Source of the DNA: Flagellimonas nanhaiensis
Lineage (GTDB): Bacteria > Bacteroidota > Bacteroidia > Flavobacteriales > Flavobacteriaceae
Length of the DNA: 64,000 bases
Reading direction: 5' to 3'
Assembly: GCF_003382275.1 (NCBI RefSeq)
Contig: NZ_QTJX01000002.1
Location: 62,001-126,000 of the forward strand
Below the pieces are notes generated by a model. It saw nothing but the letters and a program-made list of their open reading frames with translations, searched no databases and was not told where the DNA came from. Made by a program: the position numbers and the translations under genes. Of the stretch, positions 17,927-27,448 are shown piece after piece. The number at the start of each line of letters is the position of its first letter. Positions within the stretch are counted from its first letter, which is position 1.

Positions 17927-19309
17927 TTATTCTTTGGTTATTGGTTTTATTTTGATGTTTTTAAAGCTTACCAAATCTCCATGGTCTTGTAACAAGATAT
18001 GTCCTTGGTCTGCTTCCCCAAAATTTGGCCACACCTTGTACTTGCTTTCGGCAACTAATTTTTTGTATTCGTCACTCCTTCGTTCATATTCCAGAACTTT
18101 GGCCCCGTTGAGCCAGTGCTCTACATGATTGTCCACGGATTTTATATGCGCTGTGTTCCATTCCCCAATCGGATTTACGGGTTTTTTTAAATCTGCCTGA
18201 ATCAAATCATACAACGATGCCAACGTACGGCTTCCCTCATGATTGCCCAATTTGGCATCAGGGTGTCTTTCATCATCCAAAATCTGGTATTCCAACCCTA
18301 TAGAGGAACCTGGGCCTTTGTTCAAATCAGTGTCCACGTAATATTTGATACCGCTGTTGGCCCCTTCAGAAATTTTGAAGTCAACTTTAAGCTCGAAATC
18401 CCCATATAAATCCGTGGTAACAATGTCTCCTCCAGCCCTAGATTCGTATCCGCCAGAAGACAACACTGTGAGAACTCCTTCGTTGATTTCCCAGCCAGCA
18501 CTTGGAAAACTGTCCAATCTTGCTCCTCTCCATCCATCGGTTGTTTTACCATCCCATAACATTTTCCAGCCTTGTTCCGATTCCTGAATGGTCAGTTTAT
18601 TTTTTGTATAAAGTGGTTTCAAGGTGGTCTGTTTTGAGTATTTTGAAAGACTGTCAGTAAGAATTTTTATGTTCTTCCATTGTATTTCCGTGCCTTCTTT
18701 CTGTTCTTCGTTTATACTATGAACCTGTAGCCCGATAAATCCTTTATCAGTTTTTTCATCTACCAAATGGGCTGCCGGGATATTGTTTATCCAAGTTTTA
18801 ATGGTATCTCCAATGGCTTCAATTCGATAATGGTTCCAATCATTTTGTTTGAAAGCTTTTTGGGCCTCTGGATTGTCCTGAAGATTATAGAGCCATCCGC
18901 GCCTGCCTTCATCATAAATGCCAGCACTCCAAGCCCGGTCTGAAGGGTCAATTTCAACTTGATAACCATGTACCCTGCCGTCTAGATAATGTGGAAAGCT
19001 ATTGCTTCGAATCTGAATTCCAGAATTCATGGAAGGATCTACCAAATACTCCAATTCCAGAATAAAATCTCCATATAGTCTATCCGAAGTCATAAATGAG
19101 TTAGGAGTATTACTTACTGTTGTACCTACAATAACACCATCCCTAACAGTGTAGCTGGCTTCTCCTCCCTTTTGCGTCCATCCATTCAATGTCTCACCAT
19201 CAAACAGACTTACCCAAGGAGTATCATCTTTAGGTGTCTCCTCGCATGCTATTGACAAAATAGCCAAAAAAAGTGCGAGTGATTTTACATAAATGTTCTG
19301 TTTTTTCAT
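17927..19309 (-). CDS. Lipoprotein with two DUF1080 (3-keto-glycoside hydrolase-like) domains
   Basis: A 460-aa protein from the preferred ATG at 19309; the frame can open 8 codons earlier at 19333, but the signal peptide MKKQN begins here. The lipobox LSIAC indicates a lipid-anchored periplasmic or surface protein. Two concanavalin-like DUF1080 units follow, at about 30-220 ('WVSLFDGETLNGW') and 250-455 ('WKMLWDGKTTDGWRG'), each with the W-x-L-F/W-D-G-x-x-x-x-G-W opening. The family includes 3-keto-disaccharide hydrolases that act together with Gfo/Idh/MocA dehydrogenases, and two of those are encoded next in the operon. The duplication within one chain is notable. Confidence 0.88.
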   Translation of the reverse strand: MKKQNIYVKSLALFLAILSIACEETPKDDTPWVSLFDGETLNGWTQKGGEASYTVRDGVIVGTTVSNTPNSFMTSDRLYGDFILELEYLVDPSMNSGIQIRSNSFPHYLDGRVHGYQVEIDPSDRAWSAGIYDEGRRGWLYNLQDNPEAQKAFKQNDWNHYRIEAIGDTIKTWINNIPAAHLVDEKTDKGFIGLQVHSINEEQKEGTEIQWKNIKILTDSLSKYSKQTTLKPLYTKNKLTIQESEQGWKMLWDGKTTDGWRGARLDSFPSAGWEINEGVLTVLSSGGYESRAGGDIVTTDLYGDFELKVDFKISEGANSGIKYYVDTDLNKGPGSSIGLEYQILDDERHPDAKLGNHEGSRTLASLYDLIQADLKKPVNPIGEWNTAHIKSVDNHVEHWLNGAKVLEYERRSDEYKKLVAESKYKVWPNFGEADQGHILLQDHGDLVSFKNIKIKPITKE

Positions 19310-19336
19310 TTTTTCAGATTTATTTCTATTCAAATT

Positions 19337-20632
19337 TTACAAATCAAACAATGAGGGTAACCACAAGCTAAGTTGTGGCAAATACGTAACTATGAACAAG
19401 GCTACGACCATCGCTACAAAAAGCGGCACCAGCGGTCTAACTACCTTTTCAATAGTTGTTTTGGCAATACCCACCCCTACAAACAGCACCGATCCCACCG
19501 GAGGGGTACACAACCCAATACATAAGTTCAAAATCATGATGATTCCGAAGTGTACGGGATCCAAGCCCAACTTGGTCACCACTGGCAAAAAAATCGGCGT
19601 AAAAATCAATACTGCCGGGGTCATGTCCATAAAAATACCCACCAGAAGCAGGATGACATTGATAATCAACAAAATCATGATTTTGTTATCCGTTATTCCC
19701 AAAAGGCCTGTACTGATATCTTGGGGAATATTTTCAAAAGAAAGCACCCATGACATGCTCATTGAAGCTCCAATCAATAGCATTACAATAGCAGTGGTCG
19801 CCGAGGAGCTCAATAAAATTTCCGGTAATTTTTTAAACGAGATTTCTTTGTAAATAAAGCCAAGAACAAGGCTGTACAACACCGCAATAGCGGATGCTTC
19901 GGTTGCAGTAAATATTCCTGCGACGATTCCCCCTATTACCAATACCAGCAGGAAAAGGCTAGGTACGGCATCAACAAATGTTTTTGCAATTGCCTTGAGC
20001 GAGCTCCGTTCACCCACATTATACCCTTTTTTTTTAGCCCAAAATGAGGCCACAATCATCAAAAAAAGCCCAGTAAGGATTCCCGGGATATAACCCGCAA
20101 GGAACAGCGCCGCAATGGACGCCCCTCCACTGGCCAAGGAATATACAATGAGGATATTACTTGGAGGTATAATCAACCCTGTGGTTGCCGATGTAATGTT
20201 CACCGCTGCGCCAAACTCCCGGTCATAACCTTCTTTCTCCATTTCGGGCCCAAGGATACTCCCCATGGCCGAAGCCGAAGCCATAGCCGAACCTGCAATG
20301 GCACCCATGAGCATGGCCGAAATAACATTGATCAGTGCCAATCCACCGGGAAAGGCGCCTACGAGGGTTTTTGCAAAAGCAATCAAACGATGGGCAATCC
20401 CTCCTTTGTTCATCAATTCTCCAGATAGAATAAAAAACGGAATCGCCAATAACGCGAAGCTATCAAGTCCTGTGGCCATTCGTTGAGAGACCGTTGTAAA
20501 AGCTGGAAATGCGGGAACACTGACCAACATGGTCAGTAAAGAGGAAATAGCAATACTCCATGCAACAGGAGTTCCAATTGCTAAAAGGCCTACAAAACTT
20601 AAAATAAGAACCAGTATGGGCACATATTCCAT
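19337..20632 (-). CDS. TRAP transporter large permease (DctM/SiaM type)
   Basis: Twelve-TM subunit of a tripartite ATP-independent periplasmic transporter, 431 aa from ATG 20632, which lies 1 bp after the stop of the small permease. The frame opens 18 codons earlier, but that part overlaps the small permease and is not membrane-like. Family features are 'GTPVAWSIA', the 'FFILSGELMNKGGIAHRLI' stretch near 60-80, and 'SGSAMASASAMGSIL' near 118-132. Gene order P-Q-M in a hexuronate operon suggests uptake of glucuronate or a related acid sugar, driven by a sodium gradient. Confidence 0.95.
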   Translation of the reverse strand: MEYVPILVLILSFVGLLAIGTPVAWSIAISSLLTMLVSVPAFPAFTTVSQRMATGLDSFALLAIPFFILSGELMNKGGIAHRLIAFAKTLVGAFPGGLALINVISAMLMGAIAGSAMASASAMGSILGPEMEKEGYDREFGAAVNITSATTGLIIPPSNILIVYSLASGGASIAALFLAGYIPGILTGLFLMIVASFWAKKKGYNVGERSSLKAIAKTFVDAVPSLFLLVLVIGGIVAGIFTATEASAIAVLYSLVLGFIYKEISFKKLPEILLSSSATTAIVMLLIGASMSMSWVLSFENIPQDISTGLLGITDNKIMILLIINVILLLVGIFMDMTPAVLIFTPIFLPVVTKLGLDPVHFGIIMILNLCIGLCTPPVGSVLFVGVGIAKTTIEKVVRPLVPLFVAMVVALFIVTYLPQLSLWLPSLFDL

Positions 20633-20633
20633 G

Positions 20634-21095
20634 TTACAGTTTTTTGCGTATATCAGATATTTTATAATACATAATGACAAGTCCACTAGCAGGGATCACC
20701 ATATAAACAAAAGCCAAAGGCAATTGAAGAGCCGGTGAATATTGCCCAAGTAAATAGGTTATGTATACCAATCGGCTTCCTCCCAAGACCATCCCAAAAA
20801 AGCAGAACAAAACAATGGCCACTCTTACAACTTGTTCTAGCTGTTTTTGGGTTTTTCCACCTATTCTTTTAGGAAGGACATCAATGGCTACATGCATATT
20901 TCGCCCAGAAACATAAGCGGCCCCCAGAACCCCTACCCAAATCATTAAATAACGTGCAAGTTCATCCGTAAAGGAACTAGGGCTATTCAATACATATCTG
21001 CTGAAAACCTGCCAGAGTACATTGAGTACCATCACGCTCATAATCACAATTAAAGTAATCTCGAGTGTTTTATCTATTTTTTTTCTGGTTTTCAT
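20634..21095 (-). CDS. TRAP transporter small permease (DctQ type)
   Basis: Four-TM partner subunit of about 153 aa. The preferred start is the ATG at 21095; a GTG two codons earlier (21101) is also possible. The family pattern is present: 'ARYLMIWVGVLGAAYVSGRNMHVAIDVLP', with TM2 followed by a conserved charged patch, and four hydrophobic segments. It sits between the solute-binding protein and large permease with 1-6 bp gaps, so the transporter is complete and co-translated. Confidence 0.92.
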   Translation of the reverse strand: MKTRKKIDKTLEITLIVIMSVMVLNVLWQVFSRYVLNSPSSFTDELARYLMIWVGVLGAAYVSGRNMHVAIDVLPKRIGGKTQKQLEQVVRVAIVLFCFFGMVLGGSRLVYITYLLGQYSPALQLPLAFVYMVIPASGLVIMYYKISDIRKKL

Positions 21096-21101
21096 GACCA
21101 C

Positions 21102-22070
21102 TTATTCCGCTTTTATTCTTTGTATCAATGCGTACAGTTCTTCATTGTCCCTTAGTTCTTCCAGCATGTTCACGGTTGTTTTTGAAAATGCTTCTTTGGA
21201 AGGTCTTGTTACCGTAACACCTGCTTTTTCAACTGCGGCAAGTGCTTCAGCCTCTGCCTCGGCCCATAGCTTTCGTTGATAAGAAACAGAATTTTCAATC
21301 GCCATTTTCATCCAGCCCTGCTCTTCTTCGGAAAGAGTGTTCCAAAAATGCGTACTTGCAATCAATATATCCGGTGTAAATGTGTGCTCATTGAGGGAAT
21401 AATATTTACATACCTCATAATGGCGCGACAAATAAAAACTTGGCGGGTTATTCTCAGCACCATCCACAACTCCTTGTTGAAGCGCAGTATATAGCTCTCC
21501 CCATGAAATTGGCGTTGGGGCTCCTCCCATACTACTTACCATATTCATTGCGGTCACACTTTCCATGACACGAATCTTCTTTCCCTTTAAATCATTAGGA
21601 TGTTCAACCGATTTGTCCTTGGTATAGAAACTTCGACTTCCTGCATCATAGAAGCATAACCCTTTTAGCCAATATTGTTGGGCATCATCAAGAAGTTCTT
21701 GGCCAATAGGCCCATCAAACACAGAAAATGCATGGTCTCGATCCCTAAACAAATAGGGGAGTCCTAAAACCGCTATTTTGGGTGCAAAATTTTCCAGGGT
21801 AGCTCCTGAAACCTTGGTCATATCCAGACTTCCTATTTGTAAAAGCTCCACTACTTCCCGTTCCGTACCCAGTTGTTGATTAGGATATATCTCCATTTTT
21901 AGTGTGCCATCGGAAAGAGTCTCAACATCCTCACCCATCTTGAACATGGCCTTGTGCACAGGGTGGCTTACATCTAAACCGTGAGCCAACCTAATTGTTT
22001 TAGTGTCCGAAGCGTTTTTACAGGCCGAAACTAAGATGATTGCCAAGAGTATGTAAATTATTCTACTCAT
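21102..22070 (-). CDS. TRAP transporter solute-binding protein (DctP type)
   Basis: Periplasmic sugar-acid binding protein, 322 aa from the ATG at 22070. The upstream TTG at 22094 would add 8 residues before the signal. The lipobox LVSAC predicts a lipid anchor. DctP landmarks: 'TIRLAHGLDVSHPVHKAMFKMGE', 'LGTEREVVELLQIGSLDMTKVSG', 'GKKIRVMES', and 'QQGVVDGAENNP' with the Asn used to position the ligand carboxylate; an Arg in 'KIRVM' normally makes the salt bridge. Its ATG overlaps the end of the kdgK remnant by 8 bp. The ligand is probably a hexuronate. Confidence 0.94.
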   Translation of the reverse strand: MSRIIYILLAIILVSACKNASDTKTIRLAHGLDVSHPVHKAMFKMGEDVETLSDGTLKMEIYPNQQLGTEREVVELLQIGSLDMTKVSGATLENFAPKIAVLGLPYLFRDRDHAFSVFDGPIGQELLDDAQQYWLKGLCFYDAGSRSFYTKDKSVEHPNDLKGKKIRVMESVTAMNMVSSMGGAPTPISWGELYTALQQGVVDGAENNPPSFYLSRHYEVCKYYSLNEHTFTPDILIASTHFWNTLSEEEQGWMKMAIENSVSYQRKLWAEAEAEALAAVEKAGVTVTRPSKEAFSKTTVNMLEELRDNEELYALIQRIKAE

Positions 22071-22302
22071 TCCAACTTCTTTTTGATTTTGCAAATGATA
22101 CCATGAGTTGTTCGGCCCCCTTCTTAAATAGATCGAGCTGTCTTTTAATCAAAATACCTTTCAAAGCGGGTTTTGAGACCATACCAAAACATATTGCACC
22201 CGTTTCAAAATTATTGACCAGAGAAAACCTTAAAAATCCAGGAGGCGATAACCGCAGCATAACTTCCCCTAAGATGATTACTTTCTTCATGGTTCTTTTC
22301 AT
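22063..22302 (-). pseudogene. Truncated 2-keto-3-deoxygluconate kinase remnant
   Basis: A 79-codon frame. Its first ~33 residues (MKKVIILGEVMLRLSPPGFL and on to NNFE) match the N-terminus of PfkB-type KDG kinase. The remainder does not, and the ATP/sugar site near the normal C-terminus (GxGD) is missing; full KdgK is about 340 aa. It starts in an ATGA overlap with uxaC and ends overlapping the dctP start. The deletion therefore kept the operon's translational coupling. The product cannot phosphorylate KDG; it may be just a spacer, or a new short protein. Confidence 0.7.
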
Positions 22303-23699
22303 TCAAAGTCAAAATAATCTTTAGCGTTATTATAGCTGATATCCTGCACAATTTTTCCCAGAAGGGGGATGTCATTTGGCAGCAAACCTTTTTTTATATC
22401 ATTCCCTAAAATGTTGCACAACAATCTTCTGAAGTATTCGTGCCTTGGAAAGGAAAGAAAGCTTCTTGAATCGGTCAGCATTCCCACAAAACAACTTAAC
22501 AAGCCCATGTTGGACAATGCATTTATCTGTTTTTCCATTCCATCCAATTGGTCATTATACCACCAGCCTGAACCGAATTGAACCTTCCCTTTAACATTTT
22601 CCCCGTTGAAATTGCCTGCCATAGTCGCAAAAACTTCATTATATGAAGGATTGAGGTTATACAAAACTGTCTTCGCAAGCTGATTGGTCAAATCAAGGGT
22701 GCTTAAAAACCCGCCTAGATTTTTGGCTTGATCAAAATCGCCTATGGAATCAAAACCTGTATCAGGACCCAAGGCCTTCAACATGCGCTTATTCACATTT
22801 CGAAGCGCTCCAAGGTGAAATTGTTGCACCCATCCCAATCCAACATATTCCCTACAAAGGTGCAGCAGGGTTTCAAACTTGAAATATTGTATTTCTGTAA
22901 TTGTCAAATCTTTCACTGACAATATTTTCTTAAAGATGTATTCTATATCATATTCGCCCTGATCAAAACAATAGAGCTGTGCCAATCCGTGATCAGACAA
23001 TCTGCATCCGTTTGCATGAAAAAAGTCGATTCGGTTCTTGAGTGCTTCAATGAAGTCGTGGTAGTTGGTAATTTCAATACCTGTTACATCAGTCAGTTTT
23101 TCTAGATAGGCCTTATATGCAGCATTGTCCTCAACGGCATAGGCCTTGTCAGGTCTAAACGAGGGCAACACTTTGAGGTTGTCTTTATCTTCCCTTATCT
23201 TTTTATGGTGTTCCAAGGAATCCGTTGGATCGTCCGTAGTGCAAACCACCTCAACCTTCATTTGGCTCAACAATCCTTGAACACTATGAGTGTTCTCGCT
23301 TAACTTCTGACCAGCGGCTTCAAAAACCCTTTTGGCATTGGCTCCAGAAAGAGGCTCATCGATACCAAAATATCGTTGAAGCTCTAGGTGCGTCCAATGA
23401 TACAGCGGGTTCCGCAGCGTATAGGGAACCGTCTCTGACCATTTAACAAACTTATCGATGTCCGATGCATCACCTGTAATATATTTTTCCTCGACTCCAA
23501 ACGCACGCATCGCCCTCCATTTGTAATGATCTCCATCCAGCCAAGCTTCGGTTAGATTTTTAAATTTATGATTGGATGCTATTTGTTCCGGAGATAAGTG
23601 ATTGTGGTAATCTATAATAGGCATCTTGCTGGCAAAATCGTGGTACAACTCTGTCGCATAGGATGTTTCCAGCAAGAAATCTTTATTTATAAAACTCAT
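22299..23699 (-). CDS. uxaC: Glucuronate isomerase
   Basis: Isomerises D-glucuronate to D-fructuronate (or galacturonate to tagaturonate). 466 aa, usual family length. The conserved '[16 protein letters not shown]' near 28-43 carries the metal-site HxH of this amidohydrolase-fold family. Also typical are '[14 protein letters not shown]', '[19 protein letters not shown]' and '[16 protein letters not shown]' near the C-terminus. It overlaps uxuA upstream by 4 bp (ATGA) and the kdgK remnant downstream by 4 bp. Cytoplasmic first step after TRAP uptake. Confidence 0.97.
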   Translation of the reverse strand: MSFINKDFLLETSYATELYHDFASKMPIIDYHNHLSPEQIASNHKFKNLTEAWLDGDHYKWRAMRAFGVEEKYITGDASDIDKFVKWSETVPYTLRNPLYHWTHLELQRYFGIDEPLSGANAKRVFEAAGQKLSENTHSVQGLLSQMKVEVVCTTDDPTDSLEHHKKIREDKDNLKVLPSFRPDKAYAVEDNAAYKAYLEKLTDVTGIEITNYHDFIEALKNRIDFFHANGCRLSDHGLAQLYCFDQGEYDIEYIFKKILSVKDLTITEIQYFKFETLLHLCREYVGLGWVQQFHLGALRNVNKRMLKALGPDTGFDSIGDFDQAKNLGGFLSTLDLTNQLAKTVLYNLNPSYNEVFATMAGNFNGENVKGKVQFGSGWWYNDQLDGMEKQINALSNMGLLSCFVGMLTDSRSFLSFPRHEYFRRLLCNILGNDIKKGLLPNDIPLLGKIVQDISYNNAKDYFDFE

Positions 23700-24898
23700 T
23701 GAGCCAAAGATTTTTCGATACCCATTTGCAATCCTCTTAGTTCAGCAAGGCCACGCAATCTTCCAATAGCGGAATATCCCGGATTTGTCTTTTTATCAAG
23801 ATCATCCAACATTTGATGTCCGTGATCTGGTCGCATGGGTATCTGTGCATCTTCCCTACCTTCACTGGCCCTGCGTCGTTGCTCCAAGCTAATTTTCTTC
23901 ACCATCGTGTACATATCCGTATCTCCTTCCAGGTGGTTTGCCTCGTAAAAATTACCTTCTGCATCTCTGGTGGTATTGCGTAAATGAAGAAAATGCACCC
24001 GATTGGCAAAACGTTCGAACATAGATGGCAAATTATTCTCTTCAATTACTCCCAAAGACCCTGTGCAAAATGTTATTCCGTTATTTATGGAGTCCACTTT
24101 ACTAAAAATATGGGCATAATCTTCCTCGTTACACATAATTCGCGGTAATCCAAGGATAGAAAAAGGTGGGTCATCAGGGTGGATGCACATGAGCACCCCA
24201 TGAGCTTCCGCAACGGGAATAATCTCTTGTAAAAAAAGAACCAAATGCTCTTGCATTTTTGCCCTATCAATAGCATCGTAAGCGCCAAGAATAGTCCTGA
24301 ACTTAGAAAGATCATATCCTTCTTTAGGTACGGGATAACTTTCTTCGGAGCCTGGAAGTCCTGCAATGATATTTTTTACCAATTGCCAAACTTCGGTACT
24401 AGACATATCCTTGTACCTTTTTTCCGCTTTTGCAATCTGGGTCTGAGTATAAGATTCTCGTGCTCCTGACCTCTTCAAAACAAAAACATCAAAAACTATT
24501 AAATCGTAAAGGCTAAAGTACAGAGCCTTGGACCCATCCTCCACTTCAAAATCCAGATTGGTACGAGTCCAGTCCAGAATGGGCATGAAGTTGTAGCATA
24601 CTACATTTACACCACATTTAGCCAAATTGGCCAGACTTTCTTTGTAGTTGGCAATATGCTTTTTAAAATCTCCAGATCTTGTTTTTATTTCTTCATGGAC
24701 CGGTAAAGATTCTACAACTGACCATACAAGACCTTGATCTTCTATTGTTTTTTTTCTTTTCTCAATTTCCTCAACTGGCCATATATCTCCATTGGGAATG
24801 TGGTGCAAAGCCGTAACTATACCCTTTGCGCCTGCCTGTTTGATATCTGAAAGAGTCACTGGATCTTCAGGACCGTACCATCTCCATGTTTCCAACAT
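23696..24898 (-). CDS. uxuA: Mannonate dehydratase
   Basis: Dehydrates D-mannonate to 2-keto-3-deoxygluconate. 400 aa from ATG 24898. The frame is open from GTG 24934, but that would overlap the SDR gene and the family begins with 'xLExTWRWYGP', exactly what follows the ATG. Signatures: '[23 protein letters not shown]', 'CIHPDDPP' and 'CTGSLG', and '[12 protein letters not shown]', which contribute metal and catalytic ligands in this TIM-barrel family. It begins 16 bp after the SDR stop and overlaps uxaC by 4 bp. Confidence 0.96.
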   Translation of the reverse strand: MLETWRWYGPEDPVTLSDIKQAGAKGIVTALHHIPNGDIWPVEEIEKRKKTIEDQGLVWSVVESLPVHEEIKTRSGDFKKHIANYKESLANLAKCGVNVVCYNFMPILDWTRTNLDFEVEDGSKALYFSLYDLIVFDVFVLKRSGARESYTQTQIAKAEKRYKDMSSTEVWQLVKNIIAGLPGSEESYPVPKEGYDLSKFRTILGAYDAIDRAKMQEHLVLFLQEIIPVAEAHGVLMCIHPDDPPFSILGLPRIMCNEEDYAHIFSKVDSINNGITFCTGSLGVIEENNLPSMFERFANRVHFLHLRNTTRDAEGNFYEANHLEGDTDMYTMVKKISLEQRRRASEGREDAQIPMRPDHGHQMLDDLDKKTNPGYSAIGRLRGLAELRGLQMGIEKSLAQ

Positions 24899-24914
24899 AT
24901 GCTTTAATTTTTTT

Positions 24915-25733
24915 TTAAACTCCACTAAAGGCACTGAATCCCCCGTCTATCGGGACAATTACTCCGGTAACAAAACTTGCCGCATCGCTGATCAGCCAAT
25001 GGATCGTCCCGTTAAGTTCATCTGCCTCCCCAAAACGTTTCATAGGTGTATTTGAAATTATTGTATTGCCACGTTGGGTATAGCTACCATCTTCGTTGGT
25101 CAGCAATCTTCTGTTTTGATTGCCAATGAAGAACCCTGGCGCAATGGCGTTTACCCGGAGTCCATCTCCAAATTTTAGGGCCAGTTCAGTGGCCATCCAA
25201 CGCGTAAAATTATCAATGGCCGCCTTAGAAACGGAATAACCGACCACACGGGTTACCGCCTGGGTAGCCGTCATTGAGGAAATGTTGATAATACACCCCT
25301 TGCCGTTCTGGGACATTAATTCACCAAAAACCAAGGATGGAATTACTGATCCATCTAGGTTTAGCTGAGACACTTTTCTAAAATCCTCCATTTTTAGGTC
25401 GAAAATGGTTTGATCTTCACCAATTGTGGCACCGGGCATATTTCCCCCGGCTGCATTAATCAATGCATCCACTTTGCCCCATTTGTCCATGATTTGAGAT
25501 TTGGCCTCCTGCATATCGGTCTCAGAAAGCACGCTACCAGCATATCCTATGACATCAGAGCCTACTTGTTTCAACTCTTCAATCTTGATATTGATTTGTT
25601 CTTGATTTAAATCCAAGAGAGCAATTTTGGCACCCACGGAAAGCAGATACTTGGCCATATTACTACCTAAAACCCCTGCTCCACCAGAAATTACGACCAC
25701 CTTTTGGGAAACATCAAACAAATTATCGCGCAT
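24915..25733 (-). CDS. SDR oxidoreductase, probable fructuronate reductase
   Basis: First gene of the uronate operon, 272 aa. Short-chain dehydrogenase: cofactor loop '[11 protein letters not shown]' near 16-26, NAG-type '[10 protein letters not shown]' near 88, catalytic Ser in 'INISSMTA', and YSVSK (Tyr-x-x-x-Lys) near 168-172. Placed directly before uxuA and uxaC, it most likely replaces classical UxuB and reduces fructuronate to mannonate with NAD(P)H. This is inferred from context, as SDR sequences alone do not fix the substrate. Its promoter region holds overlapping palindromes. Confidence 0.88.
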   Translation of the reverse strand: MRDNLFDVSQKVVVISGGAGVLGSNMAKYLLSVGAKIALLDLNQEQINIKIEELKQVGSDVIGYAGSVLSETDMQEAKSQIMDKWGKVDALINAAGGNMPGATIGEDQTIFDLKMEDFRKVSQLNLDGSVIPSLVFGELMSQNGKGCIINISSMTATQAVTRVVGYSVSKAAIDNFTRWMATELALKFGDGLRVNAIAPGFFIGNQNRRLLTNEDGSYTQRGNTIISNTPMKRFGEADELNGTIHWLISDAASFVTGVIVPIDGGFSAFSGV

Positions 25734-25761
25734 TTAAATCAGATTTTATACTTTAAGAAAA

Positions 25762-25833
25762 GTATTTTTGACTTTCAGAATGTTTGTTCTGTGTACTAAA
25801 AACACAGTATAGTCGAAAGTATGTATTTTTGAC
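25762..25833. promoter_or_regulatory. Divergent control region of uronate operon and Nudix regulator
   Basis: Contains two plus-strand boxes TATTTTTG (25763-25770 and 25824-25831), each inside an identical 11-bp block GTATTTTTGAC, 61 bp apart (about six helical turns). Between them are two overlapping palindromes: CAGAA-N6-TTCTG (25776-25791) and CTGTGT-N7-ACACAG (25789-25807). The boxes fit promoters for the Nudix gene. The palindromes are candidate operators 43-74 bp upstream of the SDR start. Confidence 0.5.
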
Positions 25834-25876
25834 ACAATAGAAAAATAAAATCTCATAAAATTCAGCTTTTAAGTTG

Positions 25877-26551
25877 ATGGAACAAGAAAAACTACAGCAC
25901 ATTCAAGTAAAGCCAAATTCATTTGAATGTTCCATAACCACGGACATAGCAGTTTTCGGATATGTAGAAGACAGATTTAAAATTTTGCTCACCAAAAGAA
26001 CTGTTGGTGATTTCAAAAACCATTGGTTCCTACCTGGCGGGGTTATGGAATCGAATGAGACTCTTGTGGATTGTGCGCAAAAGGTATTGTTTGCACTAAC
26101 AGGGTTCAAGGATATTCATTTTGAGCAAGTGCGGACCTATGGTGATTTGGAAAGACACCCATTGAAAAGAGTGATTACCGTATGTTTTTATGCTCTCATT
26201 AAGCCTGAGAACCACCCTATCGCCTTAAAGGAAAATGTGGAAAGCATTGAATGGTTCGACATGGAAAACATTCCTGAGAATTTAGGCTTCGATCATGCCC
26301 GTTTGATTAACGATGCGCACATGCACATGAAGGATAATTTGAAGGACAAGCTTATTGTGGGAGAGCTTCTACCGGAAAAATTCACCCTTGCCGAACTCCA
26401 GAATTTGTATGAAAACATTTTTAGCATCAAACTTGACCGAAGAAACTTCAGAAAACGGATATTTCAAATGGACATTCTGGAAAATACGAACGAAAAGAAA
26501 ACCGGTGTCAAAGGTGGTCCTTTTTTATATCGATATAAAGAGAACAGGTAG
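25877..26551 (+). CDS. Nudix-domain transcriptional regulator (NrtR/AraQ-like)
   Basis: A 224-aa protein (start ATG 25877; a TTG directly before is less likely). Residues ~15-150 form a Nudix fold and ~155-224 a winged helix ('LAELQNLYENIFSIKLDRRNFRKRI'). The Nudix box is degenerate: GG-x4-E is kept, but the REx2EE metal ligands are replaced (KVLFALTG). It is therefore likely a sensor without hydrolase activity, as in NrtR/AraQ-type sugar regulators. Divergent from the uronate operon with 140 bp of palindrome-rich DNA between; most likely a repressor or activator responding to a uronate intermediate. The effector is unknown. Confidence 0.85.
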   Translation: MEQEKLQHIQVKPNSFECSITTDIAVFGYVEDRFKILLTKRTVGDFKNHWFLPGGVMESNETLVDCAQKVLFALTGFKDIHFEQVRTYGDLERHPLKRVITVCFYALIKPENHPIALKENVESIEWFDMENIPENLGFDHARLINDAHMHMKDNLKDKLIVGELLPEKFTLAELQNLYENIFSIKLDRRNFRKRIFQMDILENTNEKKTGVKGGPFLYRYKENR

Positions 26552-26612
26552 CAAGGAACAATTCTGACCCCCATACATAGATCACGAGGCCCAAAAGCTA
26601 TTATTGCCCCAT

Positions 26613-26852
26613 CTAAAAAGCCACAATGAAAATTATTATGGTGAACAGTATGATATAGCTCAGAATCAAAAATTTCCAGAGGAAATGTGCCCTTTTTAAT
26701 TCCATAAACTGAAACGCCACAATCAAGAACTTAAACGTTGCAAGTACAAGAATCAATCCGCTTGTATAGGTAGTGTTCACCATTGAGATTAAAGCCGTGG
26801 TGATGGTCAAAATCATTAAAACTGTCCAAGTGTTAGCTATAGTTTTTCCCAT
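26613..26852 (-). CDS. Cytochrome c oxidase subunit IV-like small membrane protein
   Basis: A 79-aa protein with three hydrophobic segments and the pattern of the bacterial COX4/subunit-IV-like family: 'TWTVLMILTITTALIS', 'ATFKFLIVAFQFMELKRAHFLWK' and a third helix. The QFMELKxAH motif is the family hallmark. It lies 1 bp downstream of the norE-like gene, so it is the last gene of the nor operon. Role probably accessory to NO reductase assembly or stability. Confidence 0.85.
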   Translation of the reverse strand: MGKTIANTWTVLMILTITTALISMVNTTYTSGLILVLATFKFLIVAFQFMELKRAHFLWKFLILSYIILFTIIIFIVAF

Positions 26853-26853
26853 T

Positions 26854-27429
26854 TTAAAAGAATAAATAAAGTACTGGGAACAATAAAAGCCAGATTAAGT
26901 CGCACATATGCCAAAAAGCAGCGCTCGCCTCTATATCTTCTATTGTAGTGGATTGCTTATGTCTTCCAAAATACACTGAGGTTAAAATAACAAGACCAAC
27001 AATCACATGAACAACGTGAAAAAGCGTAAGCATCCAATAATAATTGAAAAATGTACTATGGCCCATACCAAAACCAGCTTCTATTTTTTCATAGTATTCC
27101 AAACACTTGAGCAGTAGAAAAAAGCTGCCGAAGAGTATGGTCGCAGGCAAGTATTTCTTCAATTTTTGCTTTCCTCCCAGTTTAACCTCCTTTACTGATA
27201 GTGCCATAAAAAAACCACTAGTAAGCAAAAAGACCGTGTTGATCGTTCCGTAAGTTACATTTAACGATAGTCTTGCATTATGAAACTGAACTGGATTGGC
27301 TTTACCTTCATATACCATGGCAATCAAGGCCACACCAAATGTTATCAATTCTAAAAAGATGATTATCCAAATTAGGATTCCTCCCGGTGGGTAATAAATG
27401 TTCTTGGGATCAACAGCTTCATTAGTCAT
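26854..27429 (-). CDS. norE: NorE-like heme-copper oxidase subunit III homologue
   Basis: 191 aa, about five TM helices of the cytochrome c oxidase subunit III fold. It carries 'FLELITFGVALIAMVYEGK', 'TVFLLTSGFFMALSVK', and 'LFHVVHVIVGL', with a His-rich helix in the middle. In nor operons this subunit is called NorE and is not needed for catalysis but aids activity. It is 19 bp downstream of norD and 1 bp upstream of the subunit-IV-like gene. Confidence 0.88.
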   Translation of the reverse strand: MTNEAVDPKNIYYPPGGILIWIIIFLELITFGVALIAMVYEGKANPVQFHNARLSLNVTYGTINTVFLLTSGFFMALSVKEVKLGGKQKLKKYLPATILFGSFFLLLKCLEYYEKIEAGFGMGHSTFFNYYWMLTLFHVVHVIVGLVILTSVYFGRHKQSTTIEDIEASAAFWHMCDLIWLLLFPVLYLFF

Positions 27430-27448
27430 AACTATTCACGAACGATTC

